From COE1 sp949066965 (GTDB taxonomy: Bacteria; Bacillota; Clostridia; Lachnospirales; Lachnospiraceae): a DNA stretch of 64,000 nucleotides. The first letter of the stretch is position 1. Every line of letters begins with the position of its first letter. The notes beneath the pieces were generated by a model. The model made no database searches, was not told where the DNA came from, and was given only the letters and a program-made list of their open reading frames with translations. The stretch is taken from positions 124,001 through 188,000 of the forward strand of contig CARTDA010000004.1 in assembly GCA_949066965.1 (NCBI GenBank), given 5' to 3'. Of this stretch, positions 1 through 7,459 are shown piece by piece. Made by a program: the position numbers and the translations under genes.

Positions 1-1239
1 GTCTCGTCCGTGATTGTTTTTATCGCGGTGACTATCAGGGATTTGGAGCATATTTCAACCGTGACAAGCATTTTTTCACTGACAGGCTACAGCCTTGTCA
101 ATGTGGCGCTAATTATTTTCCGGCAGAAAAAGCCTGAACTGGAGCGCAAATTCCGTGTCCCGTTTTATCCGGTTACACCGATACTTGGCATTGGCATGAA
201 CCTTTTTCTAATTTGCAATCTTGCCATATCCGACCGTCCGGCGCTGATAATAGCGGTGTCCGTGATTGGAGCCGGTATCATCTATTATTACCTTGTCATG
301 CCGAGGCTCAAATATGCGTCAAAGGGAATCTCCATTGTCGATGTGCCTGAAATCAAGGAGCAGAAAAAGGACAACCGCAAGAACGAGATTGTCATTCCGG
401 TTTCGAATCCGAATACGGCGGATGGCCTGCTGAATTTTGGCAGAACGATTGCCCTCTCGGAGGAGAGTACGACAGTTGTTCCGGTGAAGGTCAATGTTTT
501 TCCGGATAACCTGCTGACAATCGCGGATTATGATATCATGATGCAGTCGATGGGCGTACAGGATATTGTCGTCCGCAAGCTCAGGGAATATGAGGCGGAG
601 CCCTGTATGCGCCCGGTGCTGATTAACTCGCGGGATGCGTTCCACGCGATTATGTCCGTGGTGAAAAAAGAGAAAAATCCGCTTGTGATCATGGGATGGC
701 ATGGCTCGGGTCTGGCAAAATACATGCACGGAAACATTACATACCGGATGCTCCAGGAGGCGCCTGCGGATGTCGGTGTCCTGCGGATGCAGGGACAGGA
801 CATGGAATTTAAAAACATCCTGTTCCCATACGGCGGCGGGAAATATTCCAAAATGACGGCAAAGGTTGTCAACAGGATAGCCCATGCATATGGCGCAAAA
901 ATTACGCTGCTGAATGTGGTGGACCACGAGGAGGATGTGGAGAGCACGCGGGCGTATCTCGACAAATCGGCGGCGAAGTTTGACCAGCCTGCGGAGATTA
1001 TGGTGTGCAGCGGCGACTTGATAGAGCGGGTAGTGGCGTTTTCCGGCCAGTATGACCTGATTATCATGGGGGCTTCCCTGGACTGGGGAATTCAGGAAGT
1101 TGTTACCGGATTCCGGACTGATAAAATTATGGAACAGGCAGCGTGTTCGGTGCTGATTATCAAGAGCTATGATATCTTCCTGCAAAAGAAGAGGGTGAGG
1201 GGATTCCTCCACAGGACAAGAAATGCCATCCACCAATAA
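1..1239 (+). CDS. APC-family amino acid permease with C-terminal universal-stress domains (5' end outside window)
   Basis: The reading frame is open from base 1, so the N-terminal membrane part is missing. What remains is the last few membrane helices of an APC-superfamily amino acid/polyamine transporter; the segment with RKFRVPFYPVTPILG is typical of the end of this fold. Two soluble UspA-like alpha/beta domains follow. The first runs from about NEIVIPVSNP, the second from FKNILFPYGGGKYS to IIMGAS and SVLIIK. Permeases carrying tandem USP tails are known in bacteria and archaea, where the tail is thought to regulate transport on the cytoplasmic side. The substrate cannot be told from this fragment. 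The gene ends at a strong bidirectional terminator. Confidence 0.85.
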   Translation, partial: VSSVIVFIAVTIRDLEHISTVTSIFSLTGYSLVNVALIIFRQKKPELERKFRVPFYPVTPILGIGMNLFLICNLAISDRPALIIAVSVIGAGIIYYYLVMPRLKYASKGISIVDVPEIKEQKKDNRKNEIVIPVSNPNTADGLLNFGRTIALSEESTTVVPVKVNVFPDNLLTIADYDIMMQSMGVQDIVVRKLREYEAEPCMRPVLINSRDAFHAIMSVVKKEKNPLVIMGWHGSGLAKYMHGNITYRMLQEAPADVGVLRMQGQDMEFKNILFPYGGGKYSKMTAKVVNRIAHAYGAKITLLNVVDHEEDVESTRAYLDKSAAKFDQPAEIMVCSGDLIERVVAFSGQYDLIIMGASLDWGIQEVVTGFRTDKIMEQAACSVLIIKSYDIFLQKKRVRGFLHRTRNAIHQ

Positions 1240-1248
1240 TGACATTAA

Positions 1249-1296
1249 TAAAAGAAGTTAGGGCGTGTCTGACCTGGCATGCCCTAACTTCTTTTA
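1249..1296. terminator. Bidirectional terminator
   Basis: A perfect inverted repeat (AAAAGAAGTTAGGGC, 16-base loop, GCCCTAACTTCTTTT) lies between the convergent permease and HTH genes. It has an A-run on one side and a T-run on the other, so it can stop transcription from both directions. The last codons and stop of the HTH gene lie inside its right arm. Confidence 0.9.
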
Positions 1297-1517
1297 TCAT
1301 TCGGATGGAAGACGAGGAGATCATGTATCTCACAGTCCAGTGCCGTACATAGCTTGCACAGGACGGCTATATCTAACCTTGAGACATTGTTTGTGCAGTA
1401 ATTGTCAATCTGTTTCCAGTTCATTTCAGCCTTATGGGATAATTTGTTTTTGTTTAATCCTCGTTTCTTCAACAGCTCGTTTAACTTAATTTCTATATGG
1501 CCAAATTCATCTTCCAC
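1284..1517 (-). CDS. Small XRE-type helix-turn-helix regulator
   Basis: This 77-residue protein is almost entirely an XRE/Cro-type HTH: IEIKLNELLKKRGLNKNKL forms the first helices, MNWKQIDNYCTN the recognition part and LDIAVLCKLCTALDCEIHDLL the closing helices. Such solo proteins are common as small DNA-binding regulators in clostridia. The start is GTG at 1517, preceded at 8-base spacing by a very G-rich ribosome site (GGGGGGG). The stop codon is embedded in the terminator shared with the permease gene. Its target is unknown; no toxin-like partner adjoins it. Confidence 0.75.
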   Translation of the reverse strand: MEDEFGHIEIKLNELLKKRGLNKNKLSHKAEMNWKQIDNYCTNNVSRLDIAVLCKLCTALDCEIHDLLVFHPNDKRS

Positions 1518-1706
1518 AGTAAATTCCCCCCCTTGGGCAGACTACATATTTGTTATTTTCGCCTTTATTCTATCAAATTTTCCATAAATTGACAACATAA
1601 AAATCCCAAAAGCCTTTGTTTTACTGTTACAGGAACCTTGCCGCGGGCATTTTTACAAAAATGTCTTATCGGTCGTTTGGTGTCGAAACATGTAAATCGG
1701 TTTTCC

Positions 1707-1735
1707 TTGTTTTTTCATATATTACTTGGTATAGT
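1707..1735 (+). promoter_or_regulatory. Putative sigma-A promoter
   Basis: TTGTTT at 1707-1712 and TATAGT at 1730-1735 are separated by 17 bp, and lie about 110 bp upstream of the small gene at 1849. Confidence 0.5.
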
Positions 1736-1793
1736 GTGATAAGAGACGATAATAAGTCTTATATTGGCAGATACAGAACTTGAAGGACGAATC

Positions 1794-1824
1794 ATACTGG
1801 CGGTCAGAAAGACTGACCGTATAA
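1794..1824. repeat. Hairpin repeat, CTGGCGGTCAG family (copy 1)
   Basis: Imperfect palindrome GGTCAG-aaa-CTGACC extended by ATACTGGC and GTATA arms. It matches the hairpins at 54656-54690 and 61184-61220. It sits in the leader of the gene at 1849. Confidence 0.6.
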
Positions 1825-1848
1825 AATGATATAGGAAAGGGGATTAAA

Positions 1849-2073
1849 ATGGGGCTGAACTACTTTAAGGATAAGATGTTTGATTTACTAAATGATGCGG
1901 ACAACATGGGAATCATGGATATTGCGCTGAATGACAGGGAGGATAAAATACTGGTACAGTTAACGGACGGCAGCACCTTTGTATTGGAGTGCAGGCAGCT
2001 TACACCCACTCAAAAGAAGAAAAACATGGGCGGGGCGCGTGTCTGGTGGATGCTGAACCAGCATACAAAATAA
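1849..2073 (+). CDS. Small hypothetical protein (74 aa)
   Basis: I do not recognise a family. The protein is soluble and acidic in its first half (YFKDKMFDLLNDADNMGIMD), with a probable beta segment (ILVQLTDGSTFVLECRQL) and a basic tail. The ribosome site GGAAAGGGG lies 7 bases before ATG. A promoter and a hairpin repeat precede it, and the chromate-transporter pair follows after 86 bp, so it may be the first gene of that transcript. There are no signal peptide or membrane segments. Confidence 0.6.
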   Translation: MGLNYFKDKMFDLLNDADNMGIMDIALNDREDKILVQLTDGSTFVLECRQLTPTQKKKNMGGARVWWMLNQHTK

Positions 2074-2159
2074 AATACAAGGCAGGCGCCATACATAAAT
2101 TTTATGAGAACTCCGCATAATACGAAAGAGAAGCTGGATGGTTTGAAAATGGAGGAATC

Positions 2160-2732
2160 ATGAAAAAGGATTACAGTAAATTGTGGACTTTATTTCGCTC
2201 TATGTTTGTATTGAGCGCCTGTACGTTTGGCGGTGGCTTTGTCATCGTATCCCTTATGAAAAAGAAATATGTCGGGGAGCTTGCGTGGCTCGAGGAGGAC
2301 GAGATGCTGGATGTGACGGCGATTACGCAGTCTGCGCCCGGGCCGCTCCCTGTCAACGCCTCTGTTATCATTGGTTACCGGATAGCGGGGATTGTCGGCT
2401 CCCTGATAGCCATTCTCGGAACAATTCTGCCCCCCATGGTTATCATTTCAGTCATTTCATTATTCTATGACCAATTCCGTACCAATCCTTATATTGCCAC
2501 TGCACTGCAGGTCATGCGGGCAGGCGTTGCGGCAGTTATTTTTGACGTGGTGATTAATCTGGCAACAAATGTCGTGAAGACAAGGCGCGTTTTATATATC
2601 GTGATGATGGTGATTGCTTTTGTGACAACATACCTGTTAGATACGAGTGCAATGATTATCATTTTTGCATGCCTTGGAATCGGGATAGCAGATTTGATTG
2701 TAACGCTTAAAAGTAAAAGAAAGGAGTCGTAA
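2160..2732 (+). CDS. chrA: Chromate transporter, N-half-type CHR subunit
   Basis: A single CHR domain (190 aa), one half of the bipartite short-chain chromate transporter family. The typical motif is seen near the N-terminus (TFGGGFVIVSLMKK) with the conserved AITQSAPGPLPVNASVIIGYRIAG segment split over residues 55-80, then four to five more hydrophobic helices. The family exports chromate or related oxyanions through the inner membrane; the true substrate here is unproven. The ribosome site GGAGG lies 5 bases before ATG. Its stop codon directly abuts the ATG of the second subunit, so the two are translationally coupled and probably heterodimerise. Confidence 0.88.
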   Translation: MKKDYSKLWTLFRSMFVLSACTFGGGFVIVSLMKKKYVGELAWLEEDEMLDVTAITQSAPGPLPVNASVIIGYRIAGIVGSLIAILGTILPPMVIISVISLFYDQFRTNPYIATALQVMRAGVAAVIFDVVINLATNVVKTRRVLYIVMMVIAFVTTYLLDTSAMIIIFACLGIGIADLIVTLKSKRKES

Positions 2733-3308
2733 ATGCTGTTACTTAAATTATTTTTTGCATTTATTCAGGTCGGCCTGTTCAGCGTAGGGGGCGGGTACGC
2801 CGCAATTCCGCTGATTCAGGAGCAGATTGTAAACATCCATGGGCTGATGACCATGGAGGAGTTTTCGGACTTGATCACTGTGGCGGAGATGACGCCGGGA
2901 CCGATTTCCATCAACTCTGCAACGTTTGTGGGAATGCGGATTGCAGGGATTCCGGGAGTCCTTATCTGCACGGTGGGATGCATTATCCCGTCTTTTGTCA
3001 TCTGTCTTGCACTGGCACATTTTTATTACAAGTACCGTACAGTCAGCGGGGTGCAGATTGTACTGGGATCCTTGCGGCCGGCAGTTGTGGCGCTGATTGC
3101 CTCGGCGGGGGCATCCATCTTAATGCTTGGTCTGTTCCAGGCTGAGCTGCCGGATATTGTACTGCGTGACATTCGGATTGTTGAGCTGATTATTTTTGCC
3201 GGGGCGCTTGTCATATTGAGAAAGTTTAAAGTCAGTGCAATCGCGATTATTTTCGGAAGCGGTGTCGTTGGTACGGTGGTCTATACGCTGATGGGGGCTG
3301 TTGGGTAA
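2733..3308 (+). CDS. chrA: Chromate transporter, C-half-type CHR subunit
   Basis: The second CHR-domain protein (191 aa) begins at the base after the previous stop. It shows the paired signature FSVGGGYAAIPLIQ near the N-terminus and VAEMTPGPISINSATFVG at about residues 50-67, plus further membrane helices. In long-chain ChrA proteins these two halves are fused with opposite topology; here they remain two genes. An anion-transport role is inferred from the family. Confidence 0.88.
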   Translation: MLLLKLFFAFIQVGLFSVGGGYAAIPLIQEQIVNIHGLMTMEEFSDLITVAEMTPGPISINSATFVGMRIAGIPGVLICTVGCIIPSFVICLALAHFYYKYRTVSGVQIVLGSLRPAVVALIASAGASILMLGLFQAELPDIVLRDIRIVELIIFAGALVILRKFKVSAIAIIFGSGVVGTVVYTLMGAVG

Positions 3309-3367
3309 AATGGCATTGAGGTAGTTATTTATGCATTATCAGAAATGGGAAACAAAAGGGGGTAGCC

Positions 3368-4459
3368 ATGGCAGGGAATTTGGATCAGATTTTGGAAAAA
3401 CAGGATTATTATGGAATTCGGCTGGAAAGTATCGGCGGACTCGGGGCAAATCTTTGCGGGAAAATGCTGGGGGAACTGGCAGTCAGGTATCTGAACCTGA
3501 ACAGCGCGGCATTTTCAAGCTACGGTTCGGAAAAGACAGGGACGCCCGTGAAGGGATATATCCGTTACTGCCTGCCGGACAAGGAAATCAGGATACATTC
3601 TCCGGTGGTACATCCTGATCTGCTGGCAGTATTTCATCAGGCATTAATGCAGGATGCGGGTGTGTGGAAAGGGTGTGGTTCACAGACAAAGGTTCTCGTG
3701 GCGCTCGACGAGGGGCAGGAAAACCTGTCGGGCGGACTGCCGGATTGGATCAGGGAGTGCTATGTGGTAAATGCCCGTCAGATTGCAATGGAGTCCAAAT
3801 CGCGCATCAATGTGGTGATGCTTGGGGCAATTGCAAAAGTGATGGGACTCATGCAGCTTGAGGATGTCCGACAGATTTGCAAGGACAGTCTCGGCAGGAA
3901 ATATCCTGATGCGCTGGAAGGAAACCTGAAAGGACTGGAAGGCGGCTATGCACAGGTACGGCAGCTGGCGCTGCACACAGAAACGGTCTCCGAAAAAGAA
4001 AAACGGGACAGGGACAGTCAGGAATGGGGATACGCGACAGCGCCCATAGGCGGCATCAATCCGCGCTTTGGCAATACGGCTGTCGCAGACTTGTCGCCGT
4101 CGCGGCAGGGTTATATTCCCCTTTTTATCAAGGAGCGCTGTATTAACTGCGGGCTGTGTGACACGACGTGCCCCGATATGGTATTCCAGTTTTCCAGGGG
4201 GGAATACAATGGCAGGGAAATGATGGTCAATCAGGGGCTTGACTATTACCACTGCAAGGGCTGCATGCGGTGTGTCGATGTCTGCCCGGTGAATGCGCTG
4301 GTTCAGGGAACAGAGTCGGAGCATGCGCAGAAGCAGTACTTTTTGCCCAATCAGGACATGCTGCGCACGCCGGACTACTATGTGGAATCGGGACCGGACG
4401 GTTATATCACTTCCGAATCTTATTTGACAGAGGTCAGGATGGAAGGAGGCGAGGTATAG
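3368..4459 (+). CDS. 2-oxoacid:ferredoxin oxidoreductase, fused gamma-delta (ferredoxin) subunit
   Basis: Residues ~15-190 form the gamma domain of 2-oxoacid:ferredoxin oxidoreductases (ESIGGLGANLCGKMLGELA, then SSYGSEKTGTPVKGYIR). Residues ~255-310 hold two 4Fe-4S motifs, CINCGLCDTTCP and CKGCMRCVDVCP, which form the delta/ferredoxin part. The protein would carry electrons from the TPP catalytic subunit to ferredoxin during oxidation of a 2-oxoacid to acyl-CoA. ATG 3368 follows GGGGG with short spacing. The stop overlaps the GTG start of the catalytic subunit by one base. Which oxoacid is used (pyruvate, branched-chain or aromatic) cannot be decided by eye. Confidence 0.85.
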   Translation: MAGNLDQILEKQDYYGIRLESIGGLGANLCGKMLGELAVRYLNLNSAAFSSYGSEKTGTPVKGYIRYCLPDKEIRIHSPVVHPDLLAVFHQALMQDAGVWKGCGSQTKVLVALDEGQENLSGGLPDWIRECYVVNARQIAMESKSRINVVMLGAIAKVMGLMQLEDVRQICKDSLGRKYPDALEGNLKGLEGGYAQVRQLALHTETVSEKEKRDRDSQEWGYATAPIGGINPRFGNTAVADLSPSRQGYIPLFIKERCINCGLCDTTCPDMVFQFSRGEYNGREMMVNQGLDYYHCKGCMRCVDVCPVNALVQGTESEHAQKQYFLPNQDMLRTPDYYVESGPDGYITSESYLTEVRMEGGEV

Positions 4460-6690
4460 TGGAAAAACAGGTAATGGAATATGCGAGTGGAAACGAGATG
4501 GCGGCTATTGCAATCAGGCAGATTGGCTATGACTTGATGGGATATTATCCGATTACGCCATCGACCCAGATTGCGGAAAATCTTGATGCGATGCGCGCCG
4601 CAGGGGAGACTGATTTGGTGATGATTGCCGCCGAGGGTGAGCACAGCGCGGCAGGAATCTGCTATGGGGCATCCGTGGGCGGCGGAAGGGTCATTAATGC
4701 CACAAGTGCGAACGGTCTGCTCTATGCGCTGGAACAGTTTCCCGTCCAGTCGGGAACACGTTATCCGATGGTGATGAATGTGGTGTGCAGGACGGTTTCC
4801 GGCCCCCTGTCCATCAAAGGCGACCACAGTGACATTATGTATCTGCTGAATGCCGGATGGCCGATTTTGTTTGCCCACACCGTGCAGCAGGTCTATGATT
4901 TTAACCTGATTGCGCTGAAGCTTGCCGAGGAGGTGCGTCTTCCGGTGGTCGTGGCATACGACGGTTTTTTTACAAGCCATCAGAAAAGGCGCTGTATGCG
5001 GTTTGAAAAGGATGAGACGGTGCGTCAGTTTATCGGGGAAAAGCGGGAGGACTATCCGTTTCTGGACCTGAATCAGCCAATTACGGTCGGTTCCTATATG
5101 AACGAACCGGATATCATCAACAACCGGTACCAGCTTCATCTTGCCATGAAGGAGGCGGCAGAGCGGATTCCGGAATTATTTGCGGCATACGAAAAGCTTT
5201 CGGGCAGGAAATACGAAATGGCGGAGGGATATCATCATACAGATGCAAGTGAGCTGCTGGTGTTACTGGGCTCCTCGTATGAGACGGCGAAGGAGGGAGT
5301 GGACAAGCTGCGCGGGGACGGTACAGCGGCGGGTGCAGTGACATTGAATGTGCTGCGTCCGTTTCCGGAAAAGGAGGTGTTCGCCGCCTGCGAAAAGGCA
5401 GAGTGCATCATGGTTGCCGACAGGCAGGACAGCTACGGCGCATGGGGCGGAAACCTGTCGCTGGAAGTGCGCGCCATGATGCAGAAATTTGGCGGCAGGG
5501 CAAAAATAAAGAGCCTTGTCTACGGGCTTGGCGGGCTGGACTTCTTTGCGGAGGACGCGGAAAAAATGCTTGGCATCCTGAATGACCCGGAGGCGCCCGA
5601 CTTTTCATATTACGGAGTCACTGCCGGAGATGCGGACAAAACGGCGGACAGGGGAAATTTCTTTGCCCCGCTTACCAGGGAGCGGATCGGCATCGGTGCG
5701 ACAACCGTACAGAAAGGGACGGCCGGGGAAGTGCAGGTCAAGGGAGGTACCCTGAATGCCACGGCGGCAATGCCCAAGCGCATAGCGCCCGGCCATGGGG
5801 CATGTCCGGGCTGTGGGATTCCGGTAAACTTAAATCTGCTGCTCCGGGCAATTGAGGATCCGGTGGTGCTTCTGTTTCAGACAGGCTGTGGCATGATTGT
5901 GACGACAGCGTATCCGCGGACAAGTTTTAAGGTGCCCTACCTTCACAATTTATTCCAGAATGGGGCGGCGACACTCAGCGGGCTTGCGGAAATCTGTTAC
6001 CGCAAGCAGAAAAAGGGAGAAATTCCGCCGGGAGACATTGTCTTTGTGATGGTGAGCGGGGACGGCGGCATGGATATTGGTATGGGCTCTGCCATCGGGA
6101 CGGCGCTGCGGGGACACCGTATTCTTCTTTTTGAGTATGACAACGGAGGCTATATGAATACCGGCTACCAGCTGTCATACTCGACGCCAAAGGGGGCGAG
6201 AAGCGCGACATCCCATGTGGGCAAAATGCAGTACGGAAAAACATTTTTTCATAAGGACATGCCCCGCATCATGGCGGCGACAGGGATTCCCTACATCGCC
6301 ACGGTGGCAGAATCCAATCCCGCGGACTTTATCAGGAAGGCGGCAAAGGCGGCATATTATGCCAAGACGGAGGGGACGGCGTATGTCAAGGCACTGTCGG
6401 CATGCCCCCTGAACTGGAACGACAACCCGGCGACAGAGCGGCGTGTCATTGAGGCGGGCGTAAACTGCTGCTATTTTCCGCTGTTTGAGATAGAACGGGG
6501 GAAAACGACACTCAGCTTTGATCCGGATGCGGCAGGCAAAAAAATTCCTGTCACCGACTGGCTTGCCATGATGGGGCGCACCAGACATTTGTGCAGGGAA
6601 GAGTACAGACCGGTTGCGGATAGCCTGCAGCAGGAGATTGACAGAAGATATGAGCGTTTAAAGCTGGACGCAGAAAAGTGTGAAAAATGA
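4459..6690 (+). CDS. 2-oxoacid:ferredoxin oxidoreductase, fused alpha-beta catalytic subunit
   Basis: I place the start at GTG 4459, which overlaps the previous stop and follows AGGAGG by 9 bases, giving 743 aa. The N-terminal alpha part (YPITPSTQIAENLDAM; AEGEHSAAGICYGASVGGGR) is the pyrimidine-binding domain; a C-terminal alpha domain follows to about residue 420. The beta part has the cluster motif ACPGCGIP with TGCGM, and the TPP motif GDGGMDIGMGS with NGGYMNTG. In most relatives alpha and beta are separate genes; here they are fused, and gamma and delta are fused next door. The enzyme oxidatively decarboxylates a 2-oxoacid with CoA and reduces ferredoxin in the cytoplasm. Confidence 0.87.
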   Translation: MEKQVMEYASGNEMAAIAIRQIGYDLMGYYPITPSTQIAENLDAMRAAGETDLVMIAAEGEHSAAGICYGASVGGGRVINATSANGLLYALEQFPVQSGTRYPMVMNVVCRTVSGPLSIKGDHSDIMYLLNAGWPILFAHTVQQVYDFNLIALKLAEEVRLPVVVAYDGFFTSHQKRRCMRFEKDETVRQFIGEKREDYPFLDLNQPITVGSYMNEPDIINNRYQLHLAMKEAAERIPELFAAYEKLSGRKYEMAEGYHHTDASELLVLLGSSYETAKEGVDKLRGDGTAAGAVTLNVLRPFPEKEVFAACEKAECIMVADRQDSYGAWGGNLSLEVRAMMQKFGGRAKIKSLVYGLGGLDFFAEDAEKMLGILNDPEAPDFSYYGVTAGDADKTADRGNFFAPLTRERIGIGATTVQKGTAGEVQVKGGTLNATAAMPKRIAPGHGACPGCGIPVNLNLLLRAIEDPVVLLFQTGCGMIVTTAYPRTSFKVPYLHNLFQNGAATLSGLAEICYRKQKKGEIPPGDIVFVMVSGDGGMDIGMGSAIGTALRGHRILLFEYDNGGYMNTGYQLSYSTPKGARSATSHVGKMQYGKTFFHKDMPRIMAATGIPYIATVAESNPADFIRKAAKAAYYAKTEGTAYVKALSACPLNWNDNPATERRVIEAGVNCCYFPLFEIERGKTTLSFDPDAAGKKIPVTDWLAMMGRTRHLCREEYRPVADSLQQEIDRRYERLKLDAEKCEK

Positions 6691-6701
6691 ATTTTTCACA
6701 C
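6678..6701. repeat. 24-bp perfect palindrome, copy 1
   Basis: GTGTGAAAAATG and its continuation AATTTTTCACAC form a 24-bp sequence, TGTGAAAAA to TTTTTCACA around a short centre. It spans the end of the oxidoreductase gene. An identical 24-mer is at 7293-7316, so the two bracket the superoxide reductase gene. Confidence 0.75.
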
Positions 6702-6725
6702 GGCAAATTGAGAAAGGAGATTGAA

Positions 6726-7115
6726 ATGGCAGAGAACAGTGTATTTGTAAAAAATGGTGAGGAAATTTTATATCTTGTATCAGGTAAGGAAGAGATGCTG
6801 AAACAGGCACTCGGCGATAAGTTTACGTTTTTGGACAGCAGGGCCGCGGAAGGTGCAGGCGAGAAGCACATTCCCGTCGTGGAGAAGAACGGGCAGAATA
6901 TCACGGTAAAAGTCGGCAGCGTATTTCATCCGATGACAGATGAACACAGTATCGCATGGATTTTTCTGGAGACGAAGAAGGGCGGGCAGTTTCTGACACT
7001 GACGCCGCAGGATGAGCCGGTGGGGCATTTTGTGCTTGCAGACGGTGATACGGCATGTGCGGCATATGCGTACTGCAACCTGCACGGATTCTGGAAAGCG
7101 GATATAACAATTTAG
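6726..7115 (+). CDS. Superoxide reductase (neelaredoxin-type desulfoferrodoxin)
   Basis: I choose ATG 6726, preceded by AAAGGAG at 7 bases, giving 129 aa. The catalytic iron site of superoxide reductase is visible: EKHIPVVE near residue 49, FHPMTDEHSIAW (two His) and CNLHGFW (Cys and His), i.e. the four-His one-Cys centre. The N-terminal rubredoxin-like desulforedoxin domain is absent, so this is the short neelaredoxin class. It reduces superoxide to peroxide in the cytoplasm using rubredoxin-type donors. It lies 35 bp behind an oxygen-sensitive oxidoreductase, a sensible protective pairing. Confidence 0.9.
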   Translation: MAENSVFVKNGEEILYLVSGKEEMLKQALGDKFTFLDSRAAEGAGEKHIPVVEKNGQNITVKVGSVFHPMTDEHSIAWIFLETKKGGQFLTLTPQDEPVGHFVLADGDTACAAYAYCNLHGFWKADITI

Positions 7116-7459
7116 CTCAGGACTTTGCATTAGCTGCAAAGTCCGTAAAAAAATATAGTGGTTTTGATGCATCAAGCCATCGCGAAGCGATTTTGCATGG
7201 CTTGATGTTTGTAACAGGAATCCTAAGGCGGAACTGTTACAAGCGGATATTTCGTAAGAATATTGGATATTTTGTAAAAATATGGTAGAATAGTGTGAAA
7301 AATGAATTTTTCACACGCAAATTTGTGCCTGCGGCTCAAAGTTTGCAGGCTGTGGAAAAGGCATGGTTATTAATATGGACACGGAGCCAACACGAAATGT
7401 TTTGCGGTTGGCTCCTTGCCGTATATACATCTGCATAATGCTGATAAGGAGTGAAAAAA
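7116..7459. other. Repeat-rich intergenic region
   Basis: A 344-bp region without a gene. It holds a perfect hairpin GGACTTTGCA/TGCAAAGTCC followed by an A-rich run (~7124-7145), a second arm pair around GATGCATCAAGCCAT and GCATGGCTTGATG (~7167-7205), the second copy of the 24-bp palindrome (7293-7316), and a hairpin GGAGCCAAC/GTTGGCTCC (7383-7415). The first two elements recur at ~42283-42420. Confidence 0.6.
7293..7316. repeat. 24-bp perfect palindrome, copy 2
   Basis: Identical to 6678-6701 (GTGTGAAAAATG onward). Located about 180 bp after the superoxide reductase stop and 145 bp before the MATE gene. Confidence 0.75.

Larger units (their letters stand above)
1518..1848. other. Intergenic region with promoter and hairpin repeat
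   Basis: A 331-bp divergent intergenic region with no credible gene. It carries a good sigma-A-like promoter (1707-1735) and, just before the next gene, a hairpin of the CTGGCGGTCAG family (1794-1824). Confidence 0.6.

Noticed and set aside
319..1245. Long minus-strand ORF (308 codons) opposite the permease/USP gene
   Set aside because: It mirrors a well-supported plus-strand gene, has no ribosome site and its residue make-up (His/Arg-rich) is typical of an antisense frame.
3368..6690. Oxidoreductase assigned specifically as pyruvate:ferredoxin oxidoreductase
   Set aside because: Subunit type and motifs fit several 2-oxoacid enzymes; the substrate cannot be told by eye.
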